DNA from: Tupaia tana
Lineage: Eukaryota > Chordata > Mammalia > Scandentia > Tupaiidae
Reading direction: 5' to 3'
Assembly: GCA_026018925.1 (NCBI GenBank)
Contig: JAKSZU010000002.1
Location: 51,573,337 to 51,637,336 of the forward strand
DNA: 64,000 nt
Part shown: in pieces, positions 43,911-56,360 of the stretch
Layout: every line of letters begins with the position of its first letter
Numbering within the stretch: the stretch's first letter is position 1
Made by a program: the position numbers and the translations under genes
The notes under the pieces: generated by a model
What the model was told of the DNA's origin: nothing
The model's database searches: none
Seen by the model: only the letters and a program-made list of their open reading frames with translations

Positions 43911-44103
43911 GGGGCCAACAGGTGGTGTGGTGGTTAAGGGAACTGGATTCCCACATGCCTGACCATGGTTTGAGTCCCAGGCCTGGCAGCTCGCTTTCTT
44001 ACTTTCCCCCTTTTTTTCATTCTGTCCATCTCTGGTCAAATTAAAATGGATAAATGAATAAATAGGTTTAAATAAGGTAATTTAAAAAAAAAAAAAAAAA
44101 AGG
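43911..44103 (+). mobile_element. S-type SINE
   Basis: AGGGGCCAACAGGTGGTGTG head and TCAAATTAAAATGGATAAAT tail with poly-A. Confidence 0.88.
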
Positions 44104-44308
44104 GTAAGGGGAGACTTCAAACCAATTATGTGGATTACAAGGTGTCATCGCTAAGGGTTCTCATACCAGTAGTAGAAAGAAAGGACCCGGATAGAGTTTA
44201 TACAAGTTAACACACTTCCCTAGCATCAAATGACTGAAGAGCTACTAAATGAATTTAGAGCTTGACAAAGCATCTGAGAAAGGTTTTCATTAAGAACTTG
44301 TCCTTACA

Positions 44309-44560
44309 GACCAGCAGTTAGCGTAATGGCTATGTCACTGGACTCCCATGTAGTTGACTGTGGTTCGAGTCCCGGATCTGGTGGCTTAAACTCAAGCTGG
44401 GCGTGTGTGCGTGTGTGCCCAAGATCCCGAGAGGAGAATGGAGGAAAAGGGATTGCGGCGTGACCATCCCCCCTGGGGGGTGATTTCTCGCTTTCTGTCT
44501 CTCTTTCTGGCGAGTGCACACACCCTATAGCAAAAACCTCCCCCCCCCCCCCCAAAAAAA
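44309..44560 (+). mobile_element. L-type SINE
   Basis: GACCAGCAGTTAGCGTAATG head to CCCTATAGCAAAAACCTCC with a C run. AGAACTTGTCCTTA flanks it at 44293 and 44561. Confidence 0.93.
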
Positions 44561-44790
44561 GAACTTGTCCTTAAAGTTAGGGTTCAAAGTTTTGGAAAGT
44601 GAGAGGGCACTCCCCTTAGGCAAGACACTACATGAATCACTGACTAAGAGAAATCTTTATCATGTTATAGGAAATAGTTAGAGAAGTCAGGCTTCACAGC
44701 ATAAGGGCTTCAACAGAAAAATACACTTACATAGCTAGGGATGATTTGAGAAGGGAAGATGAGGAAGATTCATTATACAGATTCTCATTT

Positions 44791-44951
44791 TTAAAAATTT
44801 AATTTCATTTATTATTATTATTCTTAGTTTGACCAGAGAGAGAGAAAGAGAAAAGGTAAGTGAGAAAGCAAGTCACCAGATATGGGACTCAAACCACAAT
44901 TGACCATGTGGGAATCTAGCGCCTTTAACCACCATGCCACCTACTGGTCCC
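44791..44951 (-). mobile_element. S-type SINE
   Basis: (ATT)n tail side, TAGTTTGACCAGAGAGAGAG, and CCACCTACTGGTCCC. CAGATTC-CATTTTTA flanks it. Confidence 0.9.
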
Positions 44952-45125
44952 AGATTCACATTTTTATGAAATATGTTAAGGTGCTACATAAATGTTAGGT
45001 TTTTCCACTGTCTCAGAAAAAAGTTTATGAGCTACAGAGAATTTGAGAACAAATATTATTTGTTTAAAGTATATAACTGGATAGACTGCAAAGTGTTACA
45101 TTTAATCCGTAAAAGGGAAGACAGG

Positions 45126-45241
45126 GGGACCAGCAGGTGGTGTGGTGGTTAAGGTGCTGGACATTCCTACATGGCTGACCACGGTTTGAGTCTCAAACCT
45201 GGCGGCTTGCTTTCTCACTTTCTCTATGTGTTTCTCTGGTC

Positions 45242-45280
<39 letters not shown>

Positions 45281-45300
45281 ATAAATAATATTATTAAAAA
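45126..45300 (+). mobile_element. S-type SINE
   Basis: GGGGACCAGCAGGTGGTGTG head. The tail has about 30 A. Confidence 0.88.
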
Positions 45301-46100
45301 AAGAAAAAAGCCAAGATAGGGAAAGGGTGCCAAGTAACTTAATAAAGCACAGAAATATAGTAACCTTCTGTTGTATCTTTAAAAGAAATTAAAACAAAAA
45401 AACCTCAATAGAGTGAGGCATCTTCCCATATTCACTGATATGAATGAGAAAGTTCTGTGCTTTAACTAACTATTCTCCAAAAGGGAAGGCCCTGACAGCT
45501 TTGAGAAAGAATATCTCTAAAATGTAGATTTATAAAAATTAGGAATCTCATATAGGTAGACTGGCTGTATCTCAAGGTTGACAGGATCCTTGGAAACTAA
45601 GATACTCTACTTTTCTAGGACCATGAGCAAACGAGGAGCTTAATGTATATTTCTGCAAACTCTGGTCAGACTTCTTTAGTACTGATTTCTAGTAGAAACT
45701 AACAGACAATATGCTAATGACACTGTGTGATTCACATATGTCTATCAGTTTCCCTCTTGCTTGGAACACTGCTGTACACTGTATTAATCCTTCTCTTGAT
45801 TGAACAATTCTCTCATCTCTCACTTTTCCATGCTGTGAACACCTTACAAGGACTTCATCTTACATCTGATCTCATCTGATAGGAGTGATTCTTATACAAA
45901 CTTCCTAGATCAGAGGGTACAATTATTTTTAAGGCTTTTTCTCTTCAAGATTTTTGTTGTATATCTTCTGTGTAACCACCAGAAAAACAAAACAAAAACA
46001 CGACGAATTAAACACATACCGAACTATTTTCAATCTTAAAACACTACTACTATTTTACTATTTTATTTGGCAATGTCAAGGTGAAAAACCTGCCAATTTG
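45301..46100. other. CD164 intron 4, nothing recognised
   Basis: AT-rich unique-looking sequence with no named repeat or exon. Confidence 0.5.
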
Positions 46101-46113
46101 CTATTTGGTTCTT

Positions 46114-46291
46114 TTTTTAAAAAATTATTTATTTATTATATTATTATTTTTTTAATTTGACCAGAGACAGAGAGAGAGAGAGATCAAGAGAAGGGGAAAG
46201 TGAGAAAGTAAGCAGCCAGGTCTGGGACTCAAACCACATTCAGCCATGTGGGAGTCCAACACCTTAATCACCATGCCACCTGTTGGCCCCA
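46114..46291 (-). mobile_element. S-type SINE
   Basis: AT-rich tail side and CCACCTGTTGGCCCC head side. The perfect duplication CTATTTGGTTCTT is at 46101-46113 and 46292-46304. Confidence 0.93.
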
Positions 46292-46343
46292 CTATTTGGT
46301 TCTTACTATCCATTTTTAAAGCATGATAAAAACTGATTCTTCT

Positions 46344-46590
46344 GGGACCAGCAGATGGCGTAATGGTTACATTGCTGGACTCTCACATAGTCGACTGCAG
46401 TTCGAGTCCCAGACCGGGAGCCTTGAAATTCATGCCCGGCATGTGTGCATGCATGCATGCCCAAAACCCTGAGGAGAATGGAGGAGGAGGGATTGTGGTG
46501 TGGCCATCTCCTGAGGAGTGATTTTTCACTTTGTCTCTCTGGCGAGCATACACACACTATAGCAAAAATCTCTCTTAAAAAAAAATTCTT
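46344..46590 (+). mobile_element. L-type SINE
   Basis: GGGACCAGCAGATGGCGTAA head to ACTATAGCAAAAATCTCTC. Confidence 0.9.
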
Positions 46591-46621
46591 TTTTATAAAC
46601 AGGCAGAATATTTCTACATTT

Positions 46622-46876
46622 TAAAAAAATGTATTTATTTTTAATTTGCTACAGGGCACCCGTAGTCAATGGAGACAAAAGAGGGAGAGCAAGGGATAGC
46701 CCCTCTTCCATTCTCCTCTCAGAATGTTAGACAGGCATGCACATTTACCTAGCATGTTAGACAGGCATGCACATTTACCTAGCATGTTTTCCAGGCTGCC
46801 AGGTCTAAGGACTCAAACCATGCAGTTGGCCACATGGGATCCAGCCACCTCAACCACCACATCACTGGCTGGTCCT
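46622..46876 (-). mobile_element. Older L-type SINE with a 30-bp internal tandem duplication
   Basis: Tail side ATTTGCTACAGGGCACCCGT and head side CACTGGCTGGTCCTG. The 30-bp unit beginning ATGTTAGACAGG is present twice (46724-46753 and 46754-46783). Confidence 0.8.
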
Positions 46877-47226
46877 GTGTTTTAATTTTGAAAAATGTAT
46901 GCTGACAATAATTTCAAAATAAGGCGCTACTTAGGGAAAATAGCTCTCATCTACTGTAGGCTTCTTCCATTTAAAAAAAAAAAAATCACAGGTTACAAAA
47001 ACTGCTATTGGTGATAAAATATAGTAGATGTTTAAGAAATCCCACCAGCCAAAGTAACATATTTCTAGGCATTTATATAACAAAAATTAAATTACGCTGT
47101 AGTTTGTTTTCTACTTGATATATTATGAACATTTTCAATTGTACCTCTGATATAACGTGGTTATTCTATTGTGATACATTTGTATTATTTGTACAGGGAG
47201 AGGGTAACACTGCATGCCTTTCTACA

Positions 47227-47301
47227 TACTGAGTTGTCAGAAAAGTCATGACATAATTTTTCTGTGCAAAACTGCGTCATAACTTTTCCAACAACCTAAT
47301 A
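47227..47301. mobile_element. Mariner-type MITE copy
   Basis: GAGTTGTCAGAAAAGTCATG at the left and CATAACTTTTCCAACAACC at the right form terminal inverted repeats, flanked by TA. It lies in CD164 intron 4. Confidence 0.8.
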
Positions 47302-47565
47302 AATCATATTCCCTTTGTGTTGCTTTCTTAATCATCCCTTAATTTCTCGCTTGCTCTCTTAAGCAGAAGCAACACATACAAGCCACAGAAACAGACTATT
47401 CCTAAATGTCTGGGGTTTTTTTAGTAAGAGTTGTCCATCGATGCATTATCTGCATCAATTTCTTCCATTTCACAGAACCAAAGAAAGACTAAAGACTCTT
47501 AGTAGTTCGAGGATCCATGGTGGAGTAAGCAGCAGAGAATAACTGTTTAAGAGCAGACCACATTG

Positions 47566-48015
47566 AGACCAACAGATGGCATAATGGTTACGTCACTGGA
47601 CTCCCATGTAGTTGACCGCAGTTGGAGTCCCAGACCTGGCAGCCTAAAACACTGTGGGTGTGTGTGCATGCATGCCCAAAATCCACAGAGAGGACAGTGG
47701 AGGAGAAGGAATTGTGGTGTGGCCTTCTTGCTTTCTGTCTCTGTCTTTCCAGAGAGTACATACACCCTACAGCAAACAAAACAAAACAAAACAACAACAA
47801 AAAACTCTCTTAAAAACAAACGTGCGGGGGCTGGCAAGTGGTGTGGTAGTTAAAAGCGCTGGACTCCCACATGGTCAACCATGGTTCAAGTCCTGGACCT
47901 GGTGGCTTGCTTTCTTACTTTCCCTCTCTCTCTCTCACAGTCTGATCAAACTGGAAAATAAAAATAAAATTAAATACAATAATTCTTTTTAAATAAATTT
48001 AAAAAAAAAAAAAAA
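47566..48015 (+). mobile_element. L-type and S-type SINE pair within one target duplication
   Basis: L-type 47566-47817 and S-type 47826-48015. GCAGACCACATTGA before and GCAGCACACATTGA after the pair look like a single diverged duplication. Confidence 0.85.
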
Positions 48016-48019
48016 GCAG

Positions 48020-48640
48020 CACACATTGATTTTGGGGAAATTATCTCCTCTTCTATCCTGTTTACATTTCACCTTTTGGAACTTTGTGTTTAACACTTTT
48101 TACTCAACCTTTAAGATGCCCGTTGGTCCACGATTTGTAATGGATATTAAGAGTTTGAGCATTGTTAACACCATGCAACAATCAGCTCAAATACAGTTCT
48201 GTAGGATTTGCAGGCACCTGTGGCATGAATACTTCCACTGTAGCAGATGTCAAGTTACTCGCAACTGGCTAGCACGAGCTGGTCTGAGCCAGCTCCAGTC
48301 AAGTCCTTCAGAACCAGTTCTTGTCCTTGTTACAGCACAACCACTCCTCACTTAATGATCTGCTGTTTAACAACCACGGGACTTACGACAGTTCTCCAAC
48401 ACAGGGAAACCCCTTTCTCAGTCAGTCAGTGTTCACTGCATGAAGCACTCACCATCACACAAGACTATATTATTTTAATTATAAACCTGTACTATATTAT
48501 GCATTCACAGTATTAACAATAAACAAAATGATTACACTAGATTTATATTATTGCATTGTAGTGTGTCTTGTTGCTTTCTAGCACTTATTTAATGTATACT
48601 TTTTATATACATGGAATTACACTATTCTACTGTGGTACCT
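48020..48640. other. CD164 intron 4, unassigned, possibly an old DNA transposon
   Basis: The text CACTCCTCACTTAATGATCT near 48345 recalls old mammalian DNA transposon fragments, but I cannot name a family. The short open frame at 48026-48355 has no recognised protein. Confidence 0.3.
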
Positions 48641-48653
48641 ATTGAAAATACAT

Positions 48654-48830
48654 GGGGCTGGCAGGTGGCATGGTAAAGGTGTTGGATTTCCATGTGGCTA
48701 ACTGCAGTTTGAATCCCAGACCTGGTAACTTGCTTTCTCACTTTCCCTCTTTCTCTCTCTGGTCAAATTAAAAATAATAATAATTAATAAAAATAAATAA
48801 TTCTTAAAAAAAAAATAAGAGAAAGAAAAA
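48654..48830 (+). mobile_element. S-type SINE
   Basis: TGGGGCTGGCAGGTGGCATG head with a short deletion in the A box region, and TCAAATTAAAAATAATAATA tail. GAAAATACAT/GAAAAATACAT flanks it. Confidence 0.88.
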
Positions 48831-49237
48831 TACATTACCTTTAGGTGCCAAGACACACCACAAGATATACGGCTTCAAGCTCCTGCCTTACCTAACCAAT
48901 TTGCTTAAAGACGTAGTCATAGATCTGTACCCTATACCCTATACCCACGCACTGTTTCTTGGAGACACTTGTCTGGACTTTCTTACTTCCACGCCCATCC
49001 TTATTCAGTTTCCTCCTTAGTCCTCTTTCTCCCCTTAAACATTACCATCGCCTGGACTCTGGTCCTCAAGCCTGATCCTCCGCTCTCTATGCTCCCAGAG
49101 TAGTATCTATGACTACCTAAGCTGACTGCCTTCTTTATATTTTTAGCCAAGAGCTCCCTCCAGATGTAGTTACCTAAATACTTAACAGATCCCACTTAAA
49201 TGAATTCTAGTCATCTTAACCAAACATCCCAAGTGAC

Positions 49238-49486
49238 AAGATGAGCAGCTGAAATAATGGTTACGTTGCTGGACTCCCACGTGTTTGACTCCAGTTCCAG
49301 TTCCAGTCCCAGACCCGGTGGCTTAAACTCACACCGGGTGCATATGCACATGTGCCCAAGATCCCAAGAGAAGAATGGAGAAGGGATTGTGGTGTGGCCA
49401 TCCCCCAGGGGGTGGGGGCAGGGGTGATTTCTTGCTTTCTGTGTCTCTGGTGAGCACACTCACCCTGTAACAAAAATCTCTCTTAG
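49238..49486 (+). mobile_element. L-type SINE in L2
   Basis: GATGAGCAGCTGAAATAATG head to CCCTGTAACAAAAATCTC. CCCAAGTGACAAG / CCCAAATGACACG flanks it. The B box region carries a 6-bp GTTCCA repeat. Confidence 0.88.
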
Positions 49487-49988
49487 AACCCAAATGACAC
49501 GACCAGCTGCTCTTCTTCTTCCTTGTTTACTTTGGTGACAACTCCTCACCTCTTCCTTATCACTCTTCCTCCCATCTCCTCACTCATCAAGTCGAAGCCT
49601 TCTACTTCCTAAACCTATCGTGTAGGTCTATAGCTCCTCCCCTATCTGCTCTCCAGAATTACTGTAACAGGTTCCCTAATGCTATAGAGTCCCAAACTCC
49701 TTTAATTTTCATTCTCCACAATACCAGAACTCATTTTAATTAAAATGTATATGCCCTACATACTTAAGAATCTTTCCAGATTAACATCCATGTCTACCAG
49801 CAAGACATACATGGGTGCTTCCCAATTCTCTTTTGACTTGAATGTCGAGCTTAACTCTTCCTCACCTTGTGCCAGATACTCCTTGACCTTGTTGTATCTC
49901 TCCTATCTCTTCCAAATGTAATGACCTCCTGCTCAACCTCAGCTAGAAGGCTTTCCCCTATTTTACCAGTGTGTACTTTTCCCCCCAT

Positions 49989-50225
49989 TCTTTTGGAGAC
50001 ATTTTTGTTATAGGGAGTGTGCATTCCCCAAAGGGACAGAAAACAAGAAATCACCCCCCAGGGAGATGGCCACACTGCAATCCCTCCTCCTCCATGATCC
50101 TCTCAGGATTTTGGGCACACACACACATGCCTGGCCTAAGTTTTAAGCAGCTGGGTCCAGGACTCAAACTGCAATGGACTATGTGGGAGTCCAGCAATGT
50201 AACCATTATGCCAGCTGCTGGTCCC
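49989..50225 (-). mobile_element. L-type SINE in L2
   Basis: TTCTTTTGGAGACATTTTTG to CCAGCTGCTGGTCCC. Confidence 0.9.
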
Positions 50226-50439
50226 ACCAGCATGTAATTTTGATCAGTTGGTCAACACATCAGCTGTGCCACCCAATACATACATCTTCCTACACATTCC
50301 CCAACAACTGCTCACTGACTTCTTCCACCCTTTCTACAGTAGACAAAATGCTAGCTTATTTTAATCTCTACCATTTAGCCTAACACTTATCTTGGGGGTA
50401 GTTGCCTTTAATATTTTAAACTGCATTTTTCTATCAAAT

Positions 50440-50678
50440 TCGATTTTTTCCCCCAGAGAGCGTATGTGTTTCCCAGAGAGAAATTGAGAGGGAGAGAAAG
50501 AAAGCACCTCTCAATTGGAGCATGGTGACATCACAATCCCTACCCCATCCCACTGAAATGTTGGGCATGCACGTACACCCACTTGACAGCTTTTCAAGCC
50601 ACTAGGGTTAGGATTCAAATTGCACAGTAGGCCATGTGAAATCAAGCTTCCTCAACCAACAAGGCCAAGGGGTCAACC
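50440..50678 (-). mobile_element. Older SINE copy
   Basis: GAGAGCGTATGTGTTTCCCA at the tail side and GGCCAAGGGGTCAACCC at the head side. Strongly diverged. Confidence 0.65.
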
Positions 50679-51374
50679 CTAAATTAGAATTGTAAAGGGT
50701 AGTATTATCTAATGCTGTAAGAGTGGTGGAAAGTTCTCCTGTTATTATTGATAGAAACAAAACTCATAAAGCTTTCTAGAAAATAATAATTACAGAGAGC
50801 CTTAGGGTAATCATACCATAACCTAATAATTCTGTTTCAATCAATTGTATCAGAGATAAGAAAATAAGTCCCTATAAGATGGTCACTACATGGAGAACAA
50901 GAGATAACCTGTTCAATCAAGAGAACGATGAGTAAACATGTACAACAATGTTCACAGTAAGTGGAAATACAAAAGTGCACAAAGGAATAATCCACTGTCA
51001 TAAAAAAGGATATTTGTTTACAGATACACACAGAAGGGACTACAAGAAATCAATACTGTAAACATTCTAGTGTACCTGTGAATGATGAGAATTATAATTT
51101 TCTTTAGGCTTCTGTATTTCCCATAATTTCCATGAAACATAAAAAGCAGTTTGTAGACCCAATGTAAAAAAGCTACAGCAAATCTGCTCAGATTCATGAA
51201 ATGCGCAACAGTGGAGTTATGTATTACTGTTAAGAGACACTACATATAAATGTAATTATTATGGTCCAAGGTTTATAGTAACAATTTTTAAGTATTTAAT
51301 TAAGAAGGTATCTACCAAGAAAACGTAAGATTCTAAAAGATAGAGAAAGAAAAGAGTCAGTCATCTTGATTTAC

Positions 51375-51410
51375 CTGTAGAATTAGATGTCGTCGGAGTA
51401 GCAGTTGGCT
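51375..51410 (-). CDS. CD164: CD164 coding exon 4 (36-bp mucin micro-exon)
   Basis: A 36-bp exon, phase 1 at both ends, encoding residues 111-122 (EPTATPTTSNST), with a sequon NST. The acceptor on the - strand is TTTTAAATAG, a weak tract with few pyrimidines. The donor is GTAAAT, also modest. Small size and weak sites make it a candidate for regulated inclusion. It is supported by frame continuity with exons 3 and 5 and by similarity to human CD164. Confidence 0.92.
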
Positions 51411-51596
51411 CTATTTAAAACAAAACAAAACACAACAAAACACTGTATATATCAAATCTAAAAGATCACAATCTATAACACTATTTATCTACCTGCAATC
51501 ATTTGAATACTATTAACAATTTTTATAACATTTAAAGTACTACCTGTGGAAGAGACTGACAGCTGTCCTCACCTTCCCTTCTTTGGAACAAAACAA

Positions 51597-51850
51597 TTTT
51601 TATTTTAAAGAGAGATTTCTGCTATAGGATGCGTGCGCTCACTGGAGAGACAGAGACAGAGAGACAGAAAGTGAGGAATCTCCCCCTCCCCCAGAGGGGA
51701 TGGCCACGCCACAATCCCTTCTCCTCTCAGGATTTTAGGCATGCATGCACTTGCACCCAGTGTGAGTTTTAAGCCACCAGGTCTGGGACTCGAACTGCGG
51801 TCGACTACGTGGGAGTCTAGTGATGTAACCATTATGTCATCCGCTGGTCT
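51597..51850 (-). mobile_element. L-type SINE, 190 bp 5' of CD164 exon 4 in CD164 orientation
   Basis: AAAGAGAGATTTCTGCTATA to TCATCCGCTGGTCTC. It lies in the same orientation as CD164 transcription, within intron 3 close to the weak exon 4. Confidence 0.9.
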
Positions 51851-52980
51851 CAGAAGCACCAATTTTTAGTGACACCTCTCTTCACCCAACAATGTTTCTT
51901 AGCCTCCCTTGCTGCCAGGTAGCTATGGTAACTTTTAGCAAGCATCTTTAAGATAGATATGAGGCTCTACCTTTCCCTTTCTCTTCCTGCTGGCATGAAA
52001 AATCAACATGATGGCTGGGACATGAACATGCACCTTGATGAGCAACGTCAAAGTCATTTTTAAGGGATTATAGAGTGGGAACCTAATGGTTGTCGAGTTG
52101 CCACTCTAGCTCTTCCTTTACGTCAGAGAAATGAATCTGTCCACTATTTAAGACACTGTAATTTGGATGTTTATATCCTTCACAGCCGAAACGAATTCTA
52201 ATCGGTATATCAGCAAATAAGCAGCATTACTTACTCAATTTTTAAAACAATGTTTTAAGAAATACTTTACTGAATCCTGTCTGTAAACAATATCACAAAA
52301 TCAAAGGTCTGAAAGTTATTAATTCTTACTAACACACGTTGAAATAAGTAACTATTAAAAATGTTTATTCATGTACCACCTAAACCATATTATGCACCCT
52401 ATATAAGGTAAAATGCATGTAATATTAATGACATTCCCAGCTGCAGTGTTGAGATGGGAGGGATAGGGAACTTCTATCATAACTAAATAGTTAATGGTTA
52501 CTGACACATTCTATAAAAATCTTTTGGTCTATTTAATTATCTATAGACCTAATTAGGAGACTTACTTTCCCATAATTCATAATCTCACTGGAAAAATTAG
52601 CTGTTTCAACTAGGAATTTTAAGAATTTGCTAGGTAAAAGAATAAAGGTTAAAGAGCAATCAAATTCCTCATTCATGAAAATAGATGAATACAGAGAAGG
52701 TTCACTTAACTATAGCACAAACTACGCTGGAGAGTAAATGTGACAATCCCAGTACTATAACCAAAAAAGTGCCAGAACCAGGCTTGTAGAAATGTAAATA
52801 GAGAGGTTCTGAACTGCAATGAATTCCTGGAGAAGTTAAGGATAGGAAGCACCTACACTAATAGTATTCCACAGTACAGTCAAATTGCTACACTGAATTT
52901 CAAAATATCATCCTCTTGTTAGTATTAATATACTATTCACATTTAAATCTCAAACAAGAATTACAACAACACTTGAGACA
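51851..52980. other. CD164 intron 3, nothing recognised
   Basis: AT-rich, SINE-free for over 1 kb between the SINE at 51850 and exon 3. I see no further signal. Confidence 0.5.
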
Positions 52981-53009
52981 ATGGTTTTCCACATCTCGTG
53001 AATACTTAC

Positions 53010-53084
53010 CGTAACAGAAATCTGACCCATTCACCACATGACAGCCACTAACTGTTGAATTATTGGAACAGTAGGGGCTCTTAT
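53010..53084 (-). CDS. CD164: CD164 coding exon 3 (Cys-rich domain, second part)
   Basis: A 75-bp exon, phase 1, encoding residues 86-110 (DKSPYCSNNSTVSGCHVVNG then SDFCY). It supplies three of the eight cysteines of the disulfide-bonded central domain, and sequons at NNS/NST and NGS. The acceptor is CTCTTAACAG and the donor GTAAGT. Confidence 0.95.
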
Positions 53085-53801
53085 CTGTTAAGAGAAAAAA
53101 AGGCAAACACCAATCACTGATTTATATTGTCATAGACTTTGCTACTAAGCTCCAGAATACCTTTAAAAAAAAAAAAAAAAAATCCAACCCAAACATAGAA
53201 GTCCACAGACCATAAAATTACTGTGATTTTCCTTGTCCCACTGTCCTAGACACTACTACACAGACCCTCTCTAAATTTTATCCTTTCAAAGTCCACATAA
53301 AAACACTGAACAGATAAATCTGAAACACTGAGATCTCAGAATTACCGTGTGATTACTGTACAATCAAGGAAGGCAGTCAGAATTCATAAAAGGAACAAGG
53401 AGAAGTGATCAGGATCTTTGAACAAAGGCTTAGTAAACAGAAGAGGCAGGTGTCCCATAGCAGCAGCAGGACTCCTGTTCCAATCTCCCTGCTTCTGTGC
53501 TTTTTGAAACAGCTTTTCTGGATAGGAAGACTCTGAACATTCAAATCTCCAAAGTCTGCTGACTCCTATATGTGGCCCTAAAAGGAGGGAGGGCTGCACA
53601 TGCTTACGGTGACCTAAAAAGAGCAACTTCTATAATAAAAAAGTTCATTTAATCCCGAATTAAGGTAATATCTTAATTTTAAAAAGCTTTTTACATTTTA
53701 TATACTAACATAATTCCTAGAACTACTATTTTCACTAAAGAATAAAACTGAATATGCGGCTTTGACTTTCTCTTTAATAGTTTTTGGTTTCTTTTTCTTT
53801 C

Positions 53802-53989
53802 AGAAAGATTTATTTAATTCCATTTGATATTATTATTATTATTATTATTATTTTTAAACTTTGACCAGACACAGACAGAGAGGGAAGGAAAGGGAAAGCG
53901 AGAAAGTAAGCCGCCAGGTCCAGGACTAGAACCACAGTTGGCCATGTGAGAATCCAGCGTCTTTAACCACCATGCCACCTGCCAGTCCC
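53802..53989 (-). mobile_element. S-type SINE in CD164 intron 2
   Basis: (ATT)n tail side, ACTTTGACCAGACACAGACA, and CCACCTGCCAGTCCC. Confidence 0.9.
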
Positions 53990-54320
53990 ACTTTTTCTTT
54001 ATTAAACAAACAAACAAACAAAAAACTGTTAAGATTGTTTTGGTGATAAAAAAATGCAAACGTCTAAGAAAACATTAAAATTCATACTACAATCCCATCA
54101 TTCTAACAAAAACCTTATCTACTTCTCGGAGTCTCTCCATCTATTGATAGCTCTTTATCCCTGAATCAAATACACATAAAGTTAACTTAAAGTTTAACAT
54201 ATCTCAAAACAAGTTTCCAAAGAAAATTACATAATTTCCTTTAACAGCTAATTCCAATGTATTAGAGTATTCTTAACCCTTACAAACTCTAAAGTCTCAC
54301 TTCCTTTAAAAGCTGAGTCT

Positions 54321-54545
54321 GGGGGCCAGCAGGTGGCATAGTGGTTATAGCGCTGAACTCCCACATGGCCAACTACAGTTCCAGGCCCAGACTGGTGGCT
54401 TAAAAATGCCAGCACGTGTACTTGCATGCCTCCAAATCCCAGGAGAAGCATAGAGGACTGTGAAGTGGTCATCTGCCTGGGGAGATGTGTCACTTTCCCT
54501 CTCACTGTCTCTCTCTGGGGAGCACACATACACTATGGCAAAAAC

Positions 54546-54574
<29 letters not shown>
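54321..54574 (+). mobile_element. L-type SINE
   Basis: GGGGGCCAGCAGGTGGCATA head to CACTATGGCAAAAACC with a long poly-A. Confidence 0.9.
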
Positions 54575-54577
<3 letters not shown>

Positions 54578-54583
54578 CGATTG

Positions 54584-54835
54584 AGCCTGAGCTAGTCTAT
54601 GGCCTAGTGGTTAAGGTGGCTGGACCCCATATGGCTGACCTCGAGGTCCCAGTCCAGGACCTGGTGGCTTCAGAAACATACCAGGTACATATGCATGCAT
54701 GCATGACCAAAATCCTGAAAGGAGGGAGAAACAGAGAGGAAATGTGACCATTTCCCATGGGGAGTATGTTCTCACTTCCCTCTGTCTCTTTCAGGTGAAT
54801 GCAGGTGCCTCTGGCAAATTAAATAAACTCTGGAA
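54584..54835 (+). mobile_element. Older L-type SINE
   Basis: GAGCTAGTCTATGGCCTAGT head and CCTCTGGCAAATTAAATAAA end, resembling the older copies at 10804 and 12907. Confidence 0.75.
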
Positions 54836-54970
54836 CAAATGTTTCCCTTTAAAATAAATATAAGCAACTGAGCTTTTAATCATCAAATTCAAGGCGGCTA
54901 AAGGTGGAGATATGAGACAAGAGATTTTCAGAGGGGATGGTAAGCAATTGTTGCTTGAAAGGAATACCAG

Positions 54971-55230
54971 AGGGACCAGCAGATGATGTAATGGTTACAT
55001 CACTGGACTTCCACATGGCTGACTGAAGTTCAAGTCCCAGTCCTGGAGGCTTGAAATTCACGCTGGGCGTGTATGTGTGCATGTGCATGCACACATGCCC
55101 AAAATTCAGAGAGAAGAATGGAGAAGGGATTGTGGTGTGGCCATCCCTCCTGGGGGTTGATTTCTCTGTCTGTCTCACTGGAGAGCACATACACCCTATA
55201 GCAAAAATCTCTTAAAAAAAAAAAAAAAAC
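54971..55230 (+). mobile_element. L-type SINE
   Basis: GAGGGACCAGCAGATGATGT head to CCCTATAGCAAAAATCTC. Confidence 0.9.
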
Positions 55231-55339
55231 AGATTTGCAAAATAATGCACATTAAACTATACATTCTACAGAATTTTCAAATGATCAATAATATACTGTA
55301 GAATCAAAAGTTTTGCATTCTCTAAAAAGTACAGCAACC

Positions 55340-55601
55340 CTGGGGCTATTAGGTGATGTAGTGGTTAAGGTGCAGGACTCCCGTATGGCCAACCACAGTT
55401 TGAGTTCCAGATCTGCTGGCTTGAAAATCATGTTTGGTGCCTATGCATACATGCCCCAAATCCCAGGAGAGTGGAGGAGAAGGGATTGTGGAGTGGCTAG
55501 GGGTGGGGGCTCCTCACTTTCCTTCTGTCTCTTTCTGTCTCTCTAGAGTGAATATATGTACCCTATGACCCAAAACACACACACACACACCCCAAAACAA
55601 A
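55340..55601 (+). mobile_element. L-type SINE beside CD164 exon 2
   Basis: TGGGGCTATTAGGTGATGTA head to CCCTATGACCC and a (CA)n tail. AAAGTACAGCAAC / AAAGTAGCAAC-like text flanks it. It ends about 30 bp from exon 2's donor side. Confidence 0.85.
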
Positions 55602-55623
55602 CAAAAGTAAAGTAGCAACTTCA

Positions 55624-55740
<117 letters not shown>

Positions 55741-55800
55741 TCAATTAGCATTTCATCTGAGTTTATTCTACTTATCTTTTTGAATAATAAGCATTACATA

Positions 55801-55874
55801 TATTGGGTTGTCAGAAAGTCATGATCTATTTTTTTAATGCAAAAATGTGTCATGACTTTTCTGAGAACCCAATA
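55801..55874. mobile_element. Mariner-type MITE copy, best preserved ends
   Basis: TA is followed by TTGGGTTGTCAGAAAGTCAT and the element closes with CATGACTTTTCTGAGAACCC then AA and TA. This is the classic TA target duplication with long inverted repeats. It is in CD164 intron 1, 80 bp upstream of exon 2. Confidence 0.85.
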
Positions 55875-56173
55875 GTACCACACCTGCTAATTCCACAAAA
55901 ATGGTTAAAACCAGTTTACTAAGAAGTATCAAACTCGATAGCAGAGTAAGTAAACTCAAAAGAGAAACAAGCTAATGGGGACCACTCAATATTGAGGTAC
56001 CGAACAAACAATCCTTTTACACAGGTCAACTATTTGAAAGATAACCCAGTGACTCAAGGTTTCTCAAGGCCTTTTAAAATGAGTCCTTACAAGATAAGAA
56101 TACCAAGAGAAAAGGCTATGAGACGAATACTACACGCAAACCACTACCCCAAAACATCTGATGAGATGGTGGG

Positions 56174-56360
56174 ATTTTTTTTAAAAAGAATTATTTATTT
56201 AATTCCATTTGTCATCATTATTATTATTATTTAGTTTGACCAGACAGAGACCGAGAGAGAGAAAGGGAAAGCGTGAAAGCAAGCCACCAGGTCCAGAATT
56301 CCAATGATGGTTGGCCATGTGGGAGTCTAGCACCTTTTTCCACCACGCCAGCTGCTGACC
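56174..56360 (-). mobile_element. S-type SINE in CD164 intron 1
   Basis: TTATTTATTTAATTCCATTT tail side and CAGCTGCTGACCCTG head side. TGGGATTTTT flanks both ends. Confidence 0.88.

Larger units (their letters stand above)
48950..50440 (+). mobile_element. L2 LINE fragment within CD164 intron 4
   Basis: CT-rich decayed text with L2-like phrases such as CCAGAATTACTGTAACAGG (near 49650) and AGCTAGAAGGCTTTCCCC (near 49945). It is interrupted by SINEs at 49238-49486 and 49989-50225. It lies antisense to CD164. Confidence 0.45.
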